A stretch of DNA of 64,000 bases, taken from contig NZ_FOTW01000008.1 in assembly GCF_900114705.1 (NCBI RefSeq), positions 62,001 to 126,000 on the forward strand, written 5' to 3'. The position numbers were made by a program, and so were the translations under genes. This document shows, in pieces, positions 7,873 through 16,480 of the stretch. The notes beneath the pieces were generated by a model. That model saw only the letters and a program-made list of their open reading frames with translations. It ran no database searches and was not told the DNA's origin. Origin of the DNA: Rugamonas rubra (GTDB lineage Bacteria > Pseudomonadota > Gammaproteobacteria > Burkholderiales > Burkholderiaceae_D). Numbering within the stretch: the first letter of the stretch is position 1; each line of letters opens with the position of its first letter.

Positions 7873-7924
7873 CGCTTCGGGCCGGGTAGGCGGCGCGGCG
7901 TCCGGCGCCGCCTCAGCCCCGGCC

Positions 7925-8860
7925 TCAGCCCAGCCGTTTGACGTGGTCGCTGTCGGCCGGCATGCTCGGCTCGAGGTCGAAGAACTGCTGCATCAACCAC
8001 TTGCCGGCCGGCCCAGGCTCCTCGTCGCCACGGTGGATCACGTACAGCGGGAAGCTGAACGAGTTGCCGTCGTTGATGTCGAGGCGCACCAGCAGGCCGC
8101 GCGCCAGGTCGTCCTGGATCAGCTCGAGCGGCATATTGCCCCAGCCTATGCCGCTGCGCAGCAGGTTGTGCTTGGAGCCCAGGTCGCCCAGGCGCCAGTC
8201 GCGCAGCGCCTGCACGCCGAAGTCCTGGCCGGCGGTCAGCTTGCTGCGGTCGGTCACCACCAGCTGGATGTGCTCGCGCAGCAGCGCCGTCGGGATCTTG
8301 CCCCCGATCTGGGCCAGCGGATGCAGCGGCGAGGCCACCGGCACCATCGTCACGAAGCCGAAACTGCGCCGCTCGATGGTCTCCGGCATGCCCGGCATCC
8401 AGCCGCTGATGCCGATGTGGCAGACGCGCTCCATCACCAACTCGGTCACCGCGCCGAGCGCCTCCATGCGCAACCGCATCGACACGGTGGGGAACTCGCG
8501 CTGGAAGGCGTGCAGGATCTTCACCAGTGTGCAGGCCGGGAACATCACGTCGACCACCAGCGACACCTCCGCCTCCAACCCGGCCGACAGCGCCTTGGCG
8601 CGCGAGCGCATGCCGTCGACCTTCAGCGAGACGGCGCGGGCGTCGGCCAGCAGCGCCTTGCCGGCCTCGGTCAGCACCGGCTTGCGTTTGCTGCGGTCGA
8701 GCAGCTCGATGTTGAGCTGCTCCTCCAGGTTGGCGATGGTGTAGCTGATCACCGACTGGGTGCGGTGCAGGGCGCGCGCGGCGTGGGCGAAGCCGCCCTG
8801 GTCGATGACGGCGATGAACACGCGCAATTGGTCGAGGGAGGGCAGGCCGGGATCTCGCAT
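7925..8860 (-). CDS. LysR family transcriptional regulator, divergent from azoR
   Basis: A 311-residue LysR-type regulator. The N-terminal winged helix-turn-helix covers about residues 8-67 (LDQLRVFIAVIDQGGFAHAA, then RALHRTQSVISYTIANLEEQ) and is followed by the linker helix and the two-lobed effector-binding domain (about 95-300). It is transcribed divergently from the azoreductase gene, with a 151-base gap to that gene's start. LysR proteins commonly control the divergent neighbour, so it is probably the activator or repressor of azoR and autoregulated. The effector is not evident; electrophiles or quinones are plausible given the target. Family-typical length, no defects. Confidence 0.92.
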   Translation of the reverse strand: MRDPGLPSLDQLRVFIAVIDQGGFAHAARALHRTQSVISYTIANLEEQLNIELLDRSKRKPVLTEAGKALLADARAVSLKVDGMRSRAKALSAGLEAEVSLVVDVMFPACTLVKILHAFQREFPTVSMRLRMEALGAVTELVMERVCHIGISGWMPGMPETIERRSFGFVTMVPVASPLHPLAQIGGKIPTALLREHIQLVVTDRSKLTAGQDFGVQALRDWRLGDLGSKHNLLRSGIGWGNMPLELIQDDLARGLLVRLDINDGNSFSFPLYVIHRGDEEPGPAGKWLMQQFFDLEPSMPADSDHVKRLG

Positions 8861-9011
8861 AGTCTTATATCGAAAAAATCGATGTTACCGTTCTAGAAGT
8901 TAGGGATTCCATAGATATTAAACCCGAACTATGATGGCTGCAACACTCAACGGCGCGCAAGGGTATCGGCAGGCGCCCGAGCTTATCCACTTGATAAAAG
9001 GAATCGGCATC
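8861..9011. promoter_or_regulatory. Divergent promoter/operator region, LysR regulator and azoR
   Basis: This 151-base, AT-richer gap separates the divergent starts. It contains the palindrome TTCTAGAA at 8891-8898 and a TCGA-A(5)-TCGA repeat at about 8870-8882, either of which could be the core of a LysR-type site. AAGGA at 8998-9002 is the azoR ribosome-binding site. Confidence 0.45.
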
Positions 9012-9626
9012 ATGGCAAACCTACTCTACATCAACAGCAGCGTGCGCAACGCGGGCTCCCTGTCGCGTCAACTGTCGGCGGAATTCATCGCCAAATGGCG
9101 CGCCGCCAACCCGGCCGACAGCATCGTCGAGCGCGACCTGGTCAGCCATCCCGTGCCGCACTTGACCGAGCAGATGATGGGCGCCTTCTTCACCCCGGCC
9201 GAGGCGCGCAACGCCGAGCAGGCCCACGCCATCAAGATCTCCGACACCCTGGTCGACGAGCTGCTCGTCGCCGACGTCATCGTGCTCGGCGCGCCGATGT
9301 ACAACTTCTCCGTCAGTTCCGGCCTGAAGGCCTGGATCGACCACGTGCTGCGCGCCGGCCGCACCTTCAAGTACGGCGCCAACGGCCCCGTGGGCCTGTT
9401 GACCGGCAAGAAGGTCTACGTCTTCACCGCCAGCGGCGGCGTCTACAGCGAAGGCCCGGCCGCCGCCTATGACTTCCTCGCCACCTATCTGCGCACCGCG
9501 CTCGGCTTCATCGGCCTGAGCGACGTCACCTTCGTGCAAGCCGAGGGCGTGGCGATGGGCGAAGAGGCCGTCGCCAACACCCTGGCCAAGGGCCGCAGCA
9601 AGATCGAGGAGCTGGTCGCAGCCTAA
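9012..9626 (+). CDS. azoR: FMN-dependent NADH-azoreductase / quinone reductase
   Basis: A 204-residue flavodoxin-fold oxidoreductase starting MANLLYINSSVRNAGSLSRQ. It has the FMN phosphate-binding loop (SSVRNAGSLS) and the GAPMYNFSVSSGLKAWIDHV segment typical of AzoR, where aromatic and Asn residues contact the isoalloxazine. AzoR enzymes reduce azo dyes and quinones with NAD(P)H in the cytosol, probably for protection against electrophilic quinones. The ATG at 9012 is chosen because of AAGGA nine bases upstream and because 27 upstream in-frame residues do not resemble the family. Likely controlled by the divergent LysR gene. Confidence 0.93.
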   Translation: MANLLYINSSVRNAGSLSRQLSAEFIAKWRAANPADSIVERDLVSHPVPHLTEQMMGAFFTPAEARNAEQAHAIKISDTLVDELLVADVIVLGAPMYNFSVSSGLKAWIDHVLRAGRTFKYGANGPVGLLTGKKVYVFTASGGVYSEGPAAAYDFLATYLRTALGFIGLSDVTFVQAEGVAMGEEAVANTLAKGRSKIEELVAA

Positions 9627-9811
9627 GCGCCGCGCCGGCTGGCGCTTGCCGGCGAGCCGCGCCGGCCGCCCCGCGCGGCCCATCATCGCCGCCAGCATCG
9701 CAATCACGGTTGCAGCCATCGCCATGCGGCGCACGCATGGCGATTTTTCTTTGGGTTTTTCGCATTGTTGCCTTTATCATGCAGAACACGTCCGTGCTCT
9801 GGAGCCTCATC

Positions 9812-10690
9812 ATGAAACGCAATCTGCATCTGCTCATCATCGACCCGCAAAACGATTTCTGCGACCTGCCGTCCGGCTACCGGCCGGAGAATCCGGCCAC
9901 CCGCACGGCGCAGGCGCCGGCGCTGCCGGTGTCCGGCGCGCACCAGGACATGCTGCGCCTGGCCGGCCTGATCAATCGCGGCCGCCAGGGTCTGTCGGCC
10001 ATCAGCGTCACGCTCGACGCCCACCACCGCTTCGACATCGCCCACCCGACCTTCTGGGCCGGGCCGAACGGCGCCCCGGTGGCGCCGTTCACGCCGATCT
10101 CCGCCGCCGACGTGCGCGCCGCCCGCTACCTGCCGCGCAACGGCGCCACCGAGCGCGCGCTGGCCTACCTCGACGCGCTCGAGGCAGCCGGCCGCTACAG
10201 GTTGATGGTGTGGCCGGTGCACTGCGAGATCGGCAGCTGGGGCGGCTGCGTCCACGACGACGTGCGCGCCGCCTACAACCGCTGGGAGGACGCCTCGCTG
10301 GGCGTGGTCGGCAAGCTGCTCAAGGGTTCCAATCCGTGGACCGAGCACTATTCGGCGGTGATGGCCGAGGTGCCCGACGCGGCCGACCCGGCCACCGAGC
10401 TGAACCTCGCCTTCCTCGACAGCCTGGCGCCGGCCGAGCAGATCTACATCGCCGGCGAGGCCGGCAGCCACTGCGTCAAGGCCAGCGTCGAGCACATCGC
10501 CGGCCACTTCGCCGAGCGCTTCGGCGAAGCCGCGCTGGCGCGGCTGGCGCTGCTGACCGATTGCATCAGCCCGGTGGCCGGCTTCGAGCCGCAGTACCAC
10601 GACTTCCTCGCCGCCATGCAGGCGCGCGGCGTGCAGCTGGTGCAGTCGGGCGAGGTGCTGCAGGAGCTGCTGAGAAACGCCGGGCGCTGA
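9812..10690 (+). CDS. Isochorismatase-fold cysteine hydrolase, probable nicotinamidase-like
   Basis: A 292-residue protein of the isochorismatase/nicotinamidase superfamily. It starts MKRNLHLLIIDPQNDF, with Asp11 the catalytic acid; Cys221 in GEAGSHCVKAS is the nucleophile. DAHHRFDIAHPTFW carries Asp/His residues at the place where PncA binds its metal. It is longer than typical nicotinamidases (about 210 residues), with an insertion around WPVHCEIGSWGGCVHDDVRA. The gene lies just upstream of pncB, the next enzyme of nicotinamide salvage, which supports a nicotinamide-to-nicotinate role. The ATG at 9812 has GGAG at 9801-9804. Substrate is inferred; another amide substrate is possible. Confidence 0.75.
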   Translation: MKRNLHLLIIDPQNDFCDLPSGYRPENPATRTAQAPALPVSGAHQDMLRLAGLINRGRQGLSAISVTLDAHHRFDIAHPTFWAGPNGAPVAPFTPISAADVRAARYLPRNGATERALAYLDALEAAGRYRLMVWPVHCEIGSWGGCVHDDVRAAYNRWEDASLGVVGKLLKGSNPWTEHYSAVMAEVPDAADPATELNLAFLDSLAPAEQIYIAGEAGSHCVKASVEHIAGHFAERFGEAALARLALLTDCISPVAGFEPQYHDFLAAMQARGVQLVQSGEVLQELLRNAGR

Positions 10691-10796
10691 ACACAAGAGA
10701 AAAAATGTCCACTGTAGATTGAACTGTCCCCAAAGCTTGGACACCGGCTTTTGGGGGCAGCCCAGATGCGTGGGCATTTTTCTGAGTGATAGTGAA

Positions 10797-11216
10797 CTAC
10801 TTCAACCCGACCACCAAGGTCTTGCCCAATACCTTGGCGGCTTGCTCGACGAATTCAATTTTCGAAGAGTGCTTAAGATCGAAAAGACGATCGACTTGAG
10901 GTGTGTGGACGTTGAGCATGCGCGCCAGATCGGCCTTGCGCAATTTTTGTGCGTACATCTCGTTCCACAGCAGTACCTTCGCTGTTTCGAGCGCGGGCAA
11001 TGCCACAAGGTGCTGCCCTGGCTCAGGCACGGATGGCGCAGGCACAGGGCGGCGCTCATCGAAGTAGATTTCGAGTGCAGACTCAAGCGCGTCGACGGCA
11101 TTTTTCAAGGCATCTTCGATATTGTCGCCAACCGAATTTGCCTCAGGGAAGTCGGGAAAACCGACCAAGTAGGTGCCGTTCGTATCTGGCACGAGTGTCA
11201 CTGGATAATTCAGCAT
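10797..11216 (-). CDS. hicB: HicB-type antitoxin with C-terminal helix-turn-helix
   Basis: A 139-residue protein. The N-terminal HicB fold (MLNYPVTLVPDTNGTYLVGF, PDFPEANSVGDNIEDAL) is a partly degraded RNase H-like domain that binds HicA. The C-terminal helix-turn-helix (LRKADLARMLNVHTPQVDRL) is the DNA-binding part for autorepression. It neutralises the HicA mRNA interferase encoded just upstream on the same strand (11329-11508). The gap to hicA is 112 bases and holds a terminator-like hairpin, so hicB may also have its own promoter, giving excess antitoxin. The module sits between the nicotinamidase-like gene and pncB, in opposite orientation, with lower GC: likely acquired. Confidence 0.93.
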   Translation of the reverse strand: MLNYPVTLVPDTNGTYLVGFPDFPEANSVGDNIEDALKNAVDALESALEIYFDERRPVPAPSVPEPGQHLVALPALETAKVLLWNEMYAQKLRKADLARMLNVHTPQVDRLFDLKHSSKIEFVEQAAKVLGKTLVVGLK

Positions 11217-11304
11217 GGATCGCCTCTATGTTCGGTAAGGGGGCACACTATGCTCATGTGCGGAATGCATTTTCTTCAGAGGATCTATTCTGCCGCGCGA
11301 GGAT

Positions 11305-11330
11305 GAGAAAACCCCATCCGGGGCTTTCTC
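11305..11330 (-). terminator. Terminator-like hairpin at the end of hicA
   Basis: On the minus strand, CCCC-GGAT-GGGG followed by TTTTCTC forms a short stem with a T-rich tail; the outer GAGAAA/TTTCTC arms also pair. It overlaps the hicA stop codon and lies before hicB, so it could attenuate read-through into hicB. Confidence 0.6.
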
Positions 11331-11508
11331 ACTTCAGTCCAAGGTCTTTCTTAATCTTCTCTACCAGCCCCGTTCCCATTTCTTGCGCTCCATGGTACGG
11401 GAAGACTGTTGATCGGCCATTCAGAGATACCTTATGGTGACTTCCTTTGGCAGGGGTGAAGACTGCACCCTGCTTCTCAAGCCACCGCCGGAACTCGCTG
11501 TACTTCAT
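11329..11508 (-). CDS. hicA: HicA-type mRNA interferase toxin
   Basis: A 59-residue protein starting MKYSEFRRWLEKQGAVFTPA. It has the double-stranded-RNA-binding-like HicA fold and the conserved G-S-H-H (catalytic His24) followed by HGAQEMGTGLVEKIKKDLGL, the usual C-terminal helix. HicA cleaves mRNA to block translation until HicB binds it. The length and motif spacing are normal and nothing is missing, so the toxin should be active. It precedes hicB in the usual order. Upstream lies a pair of inverted AT-rich palindromes, the likely HicB operator. Confidence 0.93.
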   Translation of the reverse strand: MKYSEFRRWLEKQGAVFTPAKGSHHKVSLNGRSTVFPYHGAQEMGTGLVEKIKKDLGLK

Positions 11509-11543
11509 ACATTCCCTTTCACTTGAATGGTAAATGGATGGTA

Positions 11544-11589
11544 CAACAAATATGTTGTGTTCTCAATGCTGGTCGCAACATATTTGTTG
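11544..11589 (-). promoter_or_regulatory. Candidate hicAB operator/promoter: paired inverted 14-mers
   Basis: CAACAAATATGTTG at 11544-11557 and its exact reverse complement at 11576-11589 face each other across 18 bases, 36 bases before the hicA start. On the minus strand TTGCGA (11578-11573) and ACATAT (11555-11550) are 17 bases apart, so each half-site would overlap one promoter hexamer, as expected for repression by HicB. Confidence 0.65.
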
Positions 11590-11670
11590 TGTTGTTATTG
11601 GCGTACAGCCCATCCTACCCCCTGTATGGCGTAAGATATTGGCTCGATGCAACCGGAGAGCGAATTGACT

Positions 11671-12867
11671 ATGCCCATGGCGCCTATCGTGCGCAGCCTG
11701 CTGGAAACCGACCTGTACAAGTTCACCATGTGGCAGGCGCTGCTGCACAGCCATCCCAACTCGCACACCGAATACGAGTTCGTCTGCCGCAACAGCCCGG
11801 TGTTCCCGCTGGCCGAGCTGAAGGACGCCGTCGAACGCGAGCTCGACCACCTGTGCAGCATGGCCTTCGCCGAGGACGAGCTGGACTACCTGCGCTCGCT
11901 GCGCTACATCAAGAGCGACTTCGTCGACTTCCTCACCGTGTTCCGCTTCCAGCGCAAGTTCATCCGCGTCAGCGCCGAGGGCGACATGCTGCGCATCCAC
12001 GCCGCCGGGCCGCAGGTGCACGTGATGGCCTTCGAGATCTTCGTGCTCTACATCGTCAACGAGCTGTACTTCCGCCGCTTCGACGGCGCCGCCGCGCTGG
12101 CCGAGGGCCGCGCCCGGCTCGACGGCAAGATCGCCGCGCTGCGCGCCTTCGGCCAACAGCCGGCGTTGCGCCACCCCTTCGAGTTCTCCGACTTCGGCGT
12201 GCGCCGCCGCTTCTCCGCCGCCTGGCACGACGAGGTGGTGTTCCGCCTGGCGCAGGAGGTGCCGCAGTACTTCAAGGGCACCTCCAACGTCTACCTGGCC
12301 AAGCGCTTCGGCCTGGTCCCCATCGGCACCATGGCGCACGAGTACATGCAGTCCTTCCAGGCCTTCGGCGTGCGCCTGCGCGACTTCCAGAAGGCGGCGC
12401 TGGAGGCCTGGGTGCAGGAGTACCGGGGCGACCTGGGCGTGGCGCTGACCGACGTGGTCGGCATGGACGCCTTCCTCGACGACTTCGACCTGTACTTCGC
12501 CAAGCTGTTCGACGGCCTGCGCCACGACTCCGGCGACCCGGTGGTTTGGGGCGAGAAGGCGCTGGCCCACTACGCCGCGCTGCGCATCGACGGCAACAGC
12601 AAGCGCCTGGTGTTCTCCGACGGCCTCGACCTGGAGCGCGCCTTCGCGCTGTACCGCCACTTCGCCGGGCGCATCATGACCGGCTTCGGCATCGGCACCA
12701 ACCTGACCAACGACGTCGGCCTGGCCCCGCTCAACATCGTCATGAAGCTGGTGGCCTGCAACGGCCAGTCGGTGGCCAAGCTGTCCGACTCGCCCGGCAA
12801 GACGCTGTGCAAGGACGAGACCTTCCTGGCCTACCTGCGCCAGGTGTTCCACCACCCAGCGCAGTAA
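11671..12867 (+). CDS. pncB: Nicotinate phosphoribosyltransferase
   Basis: A 398-residue enzyme of the Preiss-Handler pathway, joining nicotinate and PRPP to nicotinate mononucleotide for NAD synthesis. Family motifs are clear: [17 protein letters not shown] at the N-terminus, [15 protein letters not shown] with the His that is phosphorylated in PncB enzymes, [16 protein letters not shown], and [13 protein letters not shown] in the phosphate-binding region. Length is typical for the bacterial PncB class. I favour the ATG at 11671 (GGAGAG at 11655-11660); an upstream in-frame ATG at 11647 is possible. It is near a nicotinamidase-like gene but separated by the opposite-facing hicAB module. Confidence 0.94.
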   Translation: MPMAPIVRSLLETDLYKFTMWQALLHSHPNSHTEYEFVCRNSPVFPLAELKDAVERELDHLCSMAFAEDELDYLRSLRYIKSDFVDFLTVFRFQRKFIRVSAEGDMLRIHAAGPQVHVMAFEIFVLYIVNELYFRRFDGAAALAEGRARLDGKIAALRAFGQQPALRHPFEFSDFGVRRRFSAAWHDEVVFRLAQEVPQYFKGTSNVYLAKRFGLVPIGTMAHEYMQSFQAFGVRLRDFQKAALEAWVQEYRGDLGVALTDVVGMDAFLDDFDLYFAKLFDGLRHDSGDPVVWGEKALAHYAALRIDGNSKRLVFSDGLDLERAFALYRHFAGRIMTGFGIGTNLTNDVGLAPLNIVMKLVACNGQSVAKLSDSPGKTLCKDETFLAYLRQVFHHPAQ

Positions 12868-13030
12868 GCCGGCGGGGCGCGGCCGGCGTGGGCGATTGTG
12901 GACACGGTGCGCCGGAATTGTTGCCCTGTTTGCCTCGGAGGCAATAAAATCGCTTACCATGGGAATAATAAATTCCATGGTGGAAACTACCGGCGACGGT
13001 GGCTGACGCGGACAGGCGGGGACGCAGCGC

Positions 13031-15325
13031 ATGAAATATTTGTATTTTACCAATTCTGCTGTACTGTTGATGTTAGGTGCCGTGTTGTTGCTGGTGTGGT
13101 GGCGCCACCGCACCCAGGCCTTCGCCCGCGACCTGGCCTGCTCGACCATGGCGGCCGGCCTGAGCTCCGCCAGCTACTACTTCTACCGCCACGCGCCGCC
13201 GCCCTACGAGCAGCTGGCCTTCGCCGTCGGCCTGTGCGCCACCATCCTCAATCTGCTGTTCATGAGCTCGGGCGTGATGCGCCTGGCCGGGCGCCGGCTG
13301 CATCCGGTGGCGGCGCTGGCCATGCTGGCCGCCATGGCGCTGGTGCTGATCCTGCCGTCCTACGCCAACAAGCTGGCCTACTGGCCGATGGTGGTGCTGG
13401 GCGTCACCTGCGGCCTGGGCGCGCTGGCCGCCTGGTGGATGCGCGGCGCCAGCGCGCTCGAACGCGGCGTCGGCCCGATGCTGATGGTGCTGGGGCTGAA
13501 CCAGCTGCCGCTGGTCTACGCCGGCGAGGAGGGCCTGGCGGCCAACCTGTTCCTCTCGACGGCGCTGCGCACCGCGCTGGTCTGCGTGCTGCTGTTCGCC
13601 GCGCTGGCCCGCTCGGCGCGCGAGGCGCGCAAGCTGTCGGCCCGCTTCGCCCTGCTGACCGAACACTCGCAACAGGGCGTGGTGGTCACCGACGGCCGGC
13701 GCATCCTGCACGCCAACCCGGCGGCGCTGGCGATCTACGGCCTGGCGCCGGCGCTGGGCGCGCCCGAACGCCTGGCCCAGCTGCCCGAGTCGAGCTTCAG
13801 CGCCGCGGCGCTGGCCGGCGTGCACCGCCAACTGCAGGAAGGCACGCTGGCGCTGGCCAACTGGGAAGGCCGGCGCAAGGTGGCCGACGGCCAATGGCGC
13901 GACCTGCGCTTCTCCGCCTGGCGCATCGATTGGGAGGGCGAGTCGGCCACCCAGCTGCTGATCACCGACGACACCGAGCGCATCGCCAGCGCGCGCGAGC
14001 TGCAGCACCAGGCCAGCCACGACGAGTTGACCGGCCTGCCCAACCGCAGCGTGCTGATGGAACGGCTGGCGCAGTGCTGCCTGGCCGACCGCTCGGGCGC
14101 GCCGCATACGCTGGTGGTGCTCAACATCGACCGCTTCAAATTGTTCAACCAGAGCCAGGGCCACCTGGCCGGCGACCGCGTGCTGCAGGCCTTCGCCGCC
14201 AAGTTGCGGGCGGCGCTGGCGCCGGGCGCCGAGTTGATGCGCCTGGGCGGCGACGAGTTCGCCATCCTCGAACCGGGCGCCGCCGGCGCGCGCGAGATGG
14301 CGCAGCGGCTGCGCGCCGTCTGCGCCCAGCCGCTGGCGGTGGCCGACGGCGAGTTCTTCATCGACGCCTCGATGGGCATGGCGGTGTATCCGCTCAACGC
14401 CGCCGAGCCGGACGCGCTGCTGCGCGCCGCCAACGCGGCGATGTACCAGGCCAAGCGCACGCCGGGCACCGCGCTGGCGCTGGCCGAGCAGCGCTTCGAG
14501 CTGATGTCGAGCCAGGCGCTGGAGCAGGAGCAGGCGCTGCGCAAGGGCATCCGCAACCAGGAGATCCATCTGCACTTCCAGCCCAAGGTCGACGCCACCA
14601 CCGGCCGGCTGCTGGCCTTCGAGGCGCTGGCGCGCTGGCACCGGCCCGGCATCGGCGACATCAGCCCGGTCGAGTTCATCGCCATCGCCGAGCACACCGG
14701 CCTGATCGCCGAGCTGGGCGCCATGCTGCTGCGCGAGGCCTGCCGCCAGATCGCCTTGTGGCGCGCCGCCTTCGGCGAATGCGTGCCGGTGGCGGTCAAC
14801 GTGTCGCCGGTGCAGCTGCTCGACCCCGGCTTCCTGCAACTGGTCGAGCAGGCGCTGGCGCAGCACGGCGTGCCGGCGCGCTACCTGACGCTGGAGATCA
14901 CCGAGAGCGCGGCGGTCGACAACCTCGACGACACGCGCCTGCAGTTGCAGCAGCTGCGCGAGCTGGGCGTGCAGGTGGCGATGGACGATTTCGGCACCGG
15001 CTTCTCCTCGCTGAGCATGCTGCGCAACCTGCCGCTGCACACGCTGAAGATCGACCGCGCGCTGATCGACCCGCTGCCGGCGGCCGACGCGGTGGCGGTG
15101 GTGCGGGCGATCTGCCAATTGGCCGACGCGCTGCAACTACGGGTGGTGGCGGAGGGGATAGAGACGTCGGCGCACGCGCTGGCGGCGCGCCTGGCCGGCT
15201 GCCACGAGCTGCAGGGCTTTCACTTCGCCCGGCCGATGCCGCCGCAGGAGGCGACGCAGTGGCTGCGCCTCGGCCTGGAGGGCGCGCCGACGCCGGAACT
15301 GGCCGGCGTGGCCGGCCAGGATTGA
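13031..15325 (+). CDS. Membrane PAS-GGDEF-EAL protein (c-di-GMP synthase/phosphodiesterase)
   Basis: A 764-residue protein. Residues 1-200 hold about seven hydrophobic helices (MKYLYFTNSAVLLMLGAVLL onward), then a PAS-like sensor (ALLTEHSQQGVVVTDGRRIL), a GGDEF domain and an EAL domain. The cyclase signature LGGDEF is intact at about 405-410; I see no RxxD inhibitory site before it. The EAL motif (EALARW, about 531) and the downstream NVSPVQL, EITES, DDFGTGFSSL and KIDRAL metal and catalytic motifs are all intact, so phosphodiesterase activity is expected. Net direction cannot be told from sequence. Monocistronic. Upstream (12868-13030) an imperfect CCATGG inverted repeat surrounds AT-rich DNA. 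Confidence 0.93.
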   Translation: MKYLYFTNSAVLLMLGAVLLLVWWRHRTQAFARDLACSTMAAGLSSASYYFYRHAPPPYEQLAFAVGLCATILNLLFMSSGVMRLAGRRLHPVAALAMLAAMALVLILPSYANKLAYWPMVVLGVTCGLGALAAWWMRGASALERGVGPMLMVLGLNQLPLVYAGEEGLAANLFLSTALRTALVCVLLFAALARSAREARKLSARFALLTEHSQQGVVVTDGRRILHANPAALAIYGLAPALGAPERLAQLPESSFSAAALAGVHRQLQEGTLALANWEGRRKVADGQWRDLRFSAWRIDWEGESATQLLITDDTERIASARELQHQASHDELTGLPNRSVLMERLAQCCLADRSGAPHTLVVLNIDRFKLFNQSQGHLAGDRVLQAFAAKLRAALAPGAELMRLGGDEFAILEPGAAGAREMAQRLRAVCAQPLAVADGEFFIDASMGMAVYPLNAAEPDALLRAANAAMYQAKRTPGTALALAEQRFELMSSQALEQEQALRKGIRNQEIHLHFQPKVDATTGRLLAFEALARWHRPGIGDISPVEFIAIAEHTGLIAELGAMLLREACRQIALWRAAFGECVPVAVNVSPVQLLDPGFLQLVEQALAQHGVPARYLTLEITESAAVDNLDDTRLQLQQLRELGVQVAMDDFGTGFSSLSMLRNLPLHTLKIDRALIDPLPAADAVAVVRAICQLADALQLRVVAEGIETSAHALAARLAGCHELQGFHFARPMPPQEATQWLRLGLEGAPTPELAGVAGQD

Positions 15326-15391
15326 ACCATCAGGCTTGAACCATCAGGCTTGAACCATCAAGCTTGAACGATCGAGCTTGAACAATCAGGC
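15322..15391. repeat. Five-copy 14-base tandem repeat spanning two convergent gene ends
   Basis: Units TTGAACCATCAGGC at 15322, 15336, 15350, 15364 and 15378; the first two are identical and the last three differ at one to three bases. The TGA of the upstream GGDEF-EAL gene (15323-15325) lies in unit 1 and the stop of the minus-strand monooxygenase (15386-15388) in unit 5. It looks like slippage duplication of the shared gene end. Confidence 0.9.
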
Positions 15392-15691
15392 GCCGAAGCC
15401 GGCCACCACGGTCTCGAAGTGCTCGACCTTGGGCGGCTGGGCGAAGCAGGCGCCGACCAGGCCGCGCCAGGCCTGGAAGTCGGCGCTTTCGCGGAAGTCG
15501 ACGGTGTGGTTTTCCAGCGTCTGCCAGCCGACCACCAGGTGGTAGGTGTCGACCCGCTCGATGCAGCGGGTCAGGCGCATCGAGACGCAGCCTTTGGCGC
15601 GCTGGAACAGCGGCGTGGCTTCGGCGACGCCGGCCTGGAAGGCGGCGTGGGCTTCGGGTTTGATGTACAACTCGGCGATTTCATAGATCAT
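15386..15691 (-). CDS. Antibiotic biosynthesis monooxygenase (ABM) domain protein
   Basis: A 101-residue single-domain ABM protein (MIYEIAELYIKPEAHAAFQ ... FQRAKGCVSMRLTRCIE ... DTYHLVVGWQTLENHTVDFR), a dimeric ferredoxin-like fold. Members include quinol monooxygenases and haem-degrading enzymes, but many are uncharacterised and here no substrate can be named. GGAG in front of the ATG at 15691 supports the start. The next gene upstream on the same strand is a TetR regulator (stop at 15792, 100 bases away), so the two may be cotranscribed. The 3' end falls in the tandem repeat. Confidence 0.88.
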   Translation of the reverse strand: MIYEIAELYIKPEAHAAFQAGVAEATPLFQRAKGCVSMRLTRCIERVDTYHLVVGWQTLENHTVDFRESADFQAWRGLVGACFAQPPKVEHFETVVAGFGA

Positions 15692-15791
15692 GGCGGCTCC
15701 TGTGTTTGGGTGCCGCTATTTTGCCTGAAGCGCGGCGCCCGCGTGCGCGCCGGCGCCGCCGGCGGGCGATAAAGCCTTGCGCCTGTTGTGT

Positions 15792-16427
15792 CTACGCCTC
15801 GCGCGGCGGCGTGCGCAGGATGAACAACAGCGCCTGCTGCGCCAGTTCCTTGACGTCGGCGCCGCTGCCCGGCTTGAACCACTGCACCGTCCAGTTCAGC
15901 GCGCCGAAGATCAGCAGGCGGTCGAAGCGCGAGGGCATGGCCCAGTCGCCGGAGCGGTGCAGGGCGCCGATCACCTCGTCCCACACCGCCTCGTAGCGGT
16001 CCTTCAGCGCGACGATGCGCTCGCGCGAGGGCTGGTCGAGCGAGCGCCATTCGTACAGCAGCACGGCGATGAAGTCGTGGTCCGGCGCCAGCAGGGTGTG
16101 CAGGTGGACCTCGACCAGCCGCTCCAGCGCCGCGCGCGGCGCCAAGTTCTGCTCGCCGATGGCCTCGATCTGGGCCAGCGAGCGCGCCATGCCCTGTTCC
16201 ATGATGGCCACCAGAATGTCCTGTTTGGTCTTGAAGTGGTAGAACCAGCTGCCGGCCTGGATGCCGCTGGCGGCGGCGATGTCGCGCACGGTGGTGTTGT
16301 CGTAGCCTTTTTCGCGGAACAGGCGGGCCGATTTTTCGATCAGCTCGGCGCGCAGGCCGCCACCCTCGCCCTTGGCGGGACGTCCGCGTTTTTTCAGCAC
16401 GGAGGGGGGGGAGGCGAGGGTCTGCAT
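15792..16427 (-). CDS. TetR/AcrR family transcriptional regulator
   Basis: A 211-residue regulator. After a basic, Pro-rich leader (VLKKRGRPAKGEGGG) comes the TetR DNA-binding domain (ELIEKSARLFREKGYDNTTV, then RDIAAASGIQAGSWFYHFKT), followed by a helical ligand-binding domain of family-typical size. The ATG at 16427 is chosen; an upstream in-frame TTG at 16442 would add five residues, and neither has a good ribosome-binding site. It precedes the ABM gene on the same strand and may control it. No ligand can be inferred. Confidence 0.9.
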   Translation of the reverse strand: MQTLASPPSVLKKRGRPAKGEGGGLRAELIEKSARLFREKGYDNTTVRDIAAASGIQAGSWFYHFKTKQDILVAIMEQGMARSLAQIEAIGEQNLAPRAALERLVEVHLHTLLAPDHDFIAVLLYEWRSLDQPSRERIVALKDRYEAVWDEVIGALHRSGDWAMPSRFDRLLIFGALNWTVQWFKPGSGADVKELAQQALLFILRTPPREA

Positions 16428-16480
16428 GGTGAACTGTATCAAAAGGCACTAATTCCCTATTCTAATGCAAGCCGGCTTTC

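Noticed and set aside
11523..12947. A 474-codon plus-strand frame overlapping pncB
   Set aside because: Arg/Ala/Pro-rich shadow in another frame of pncB, which has all its family motifs.
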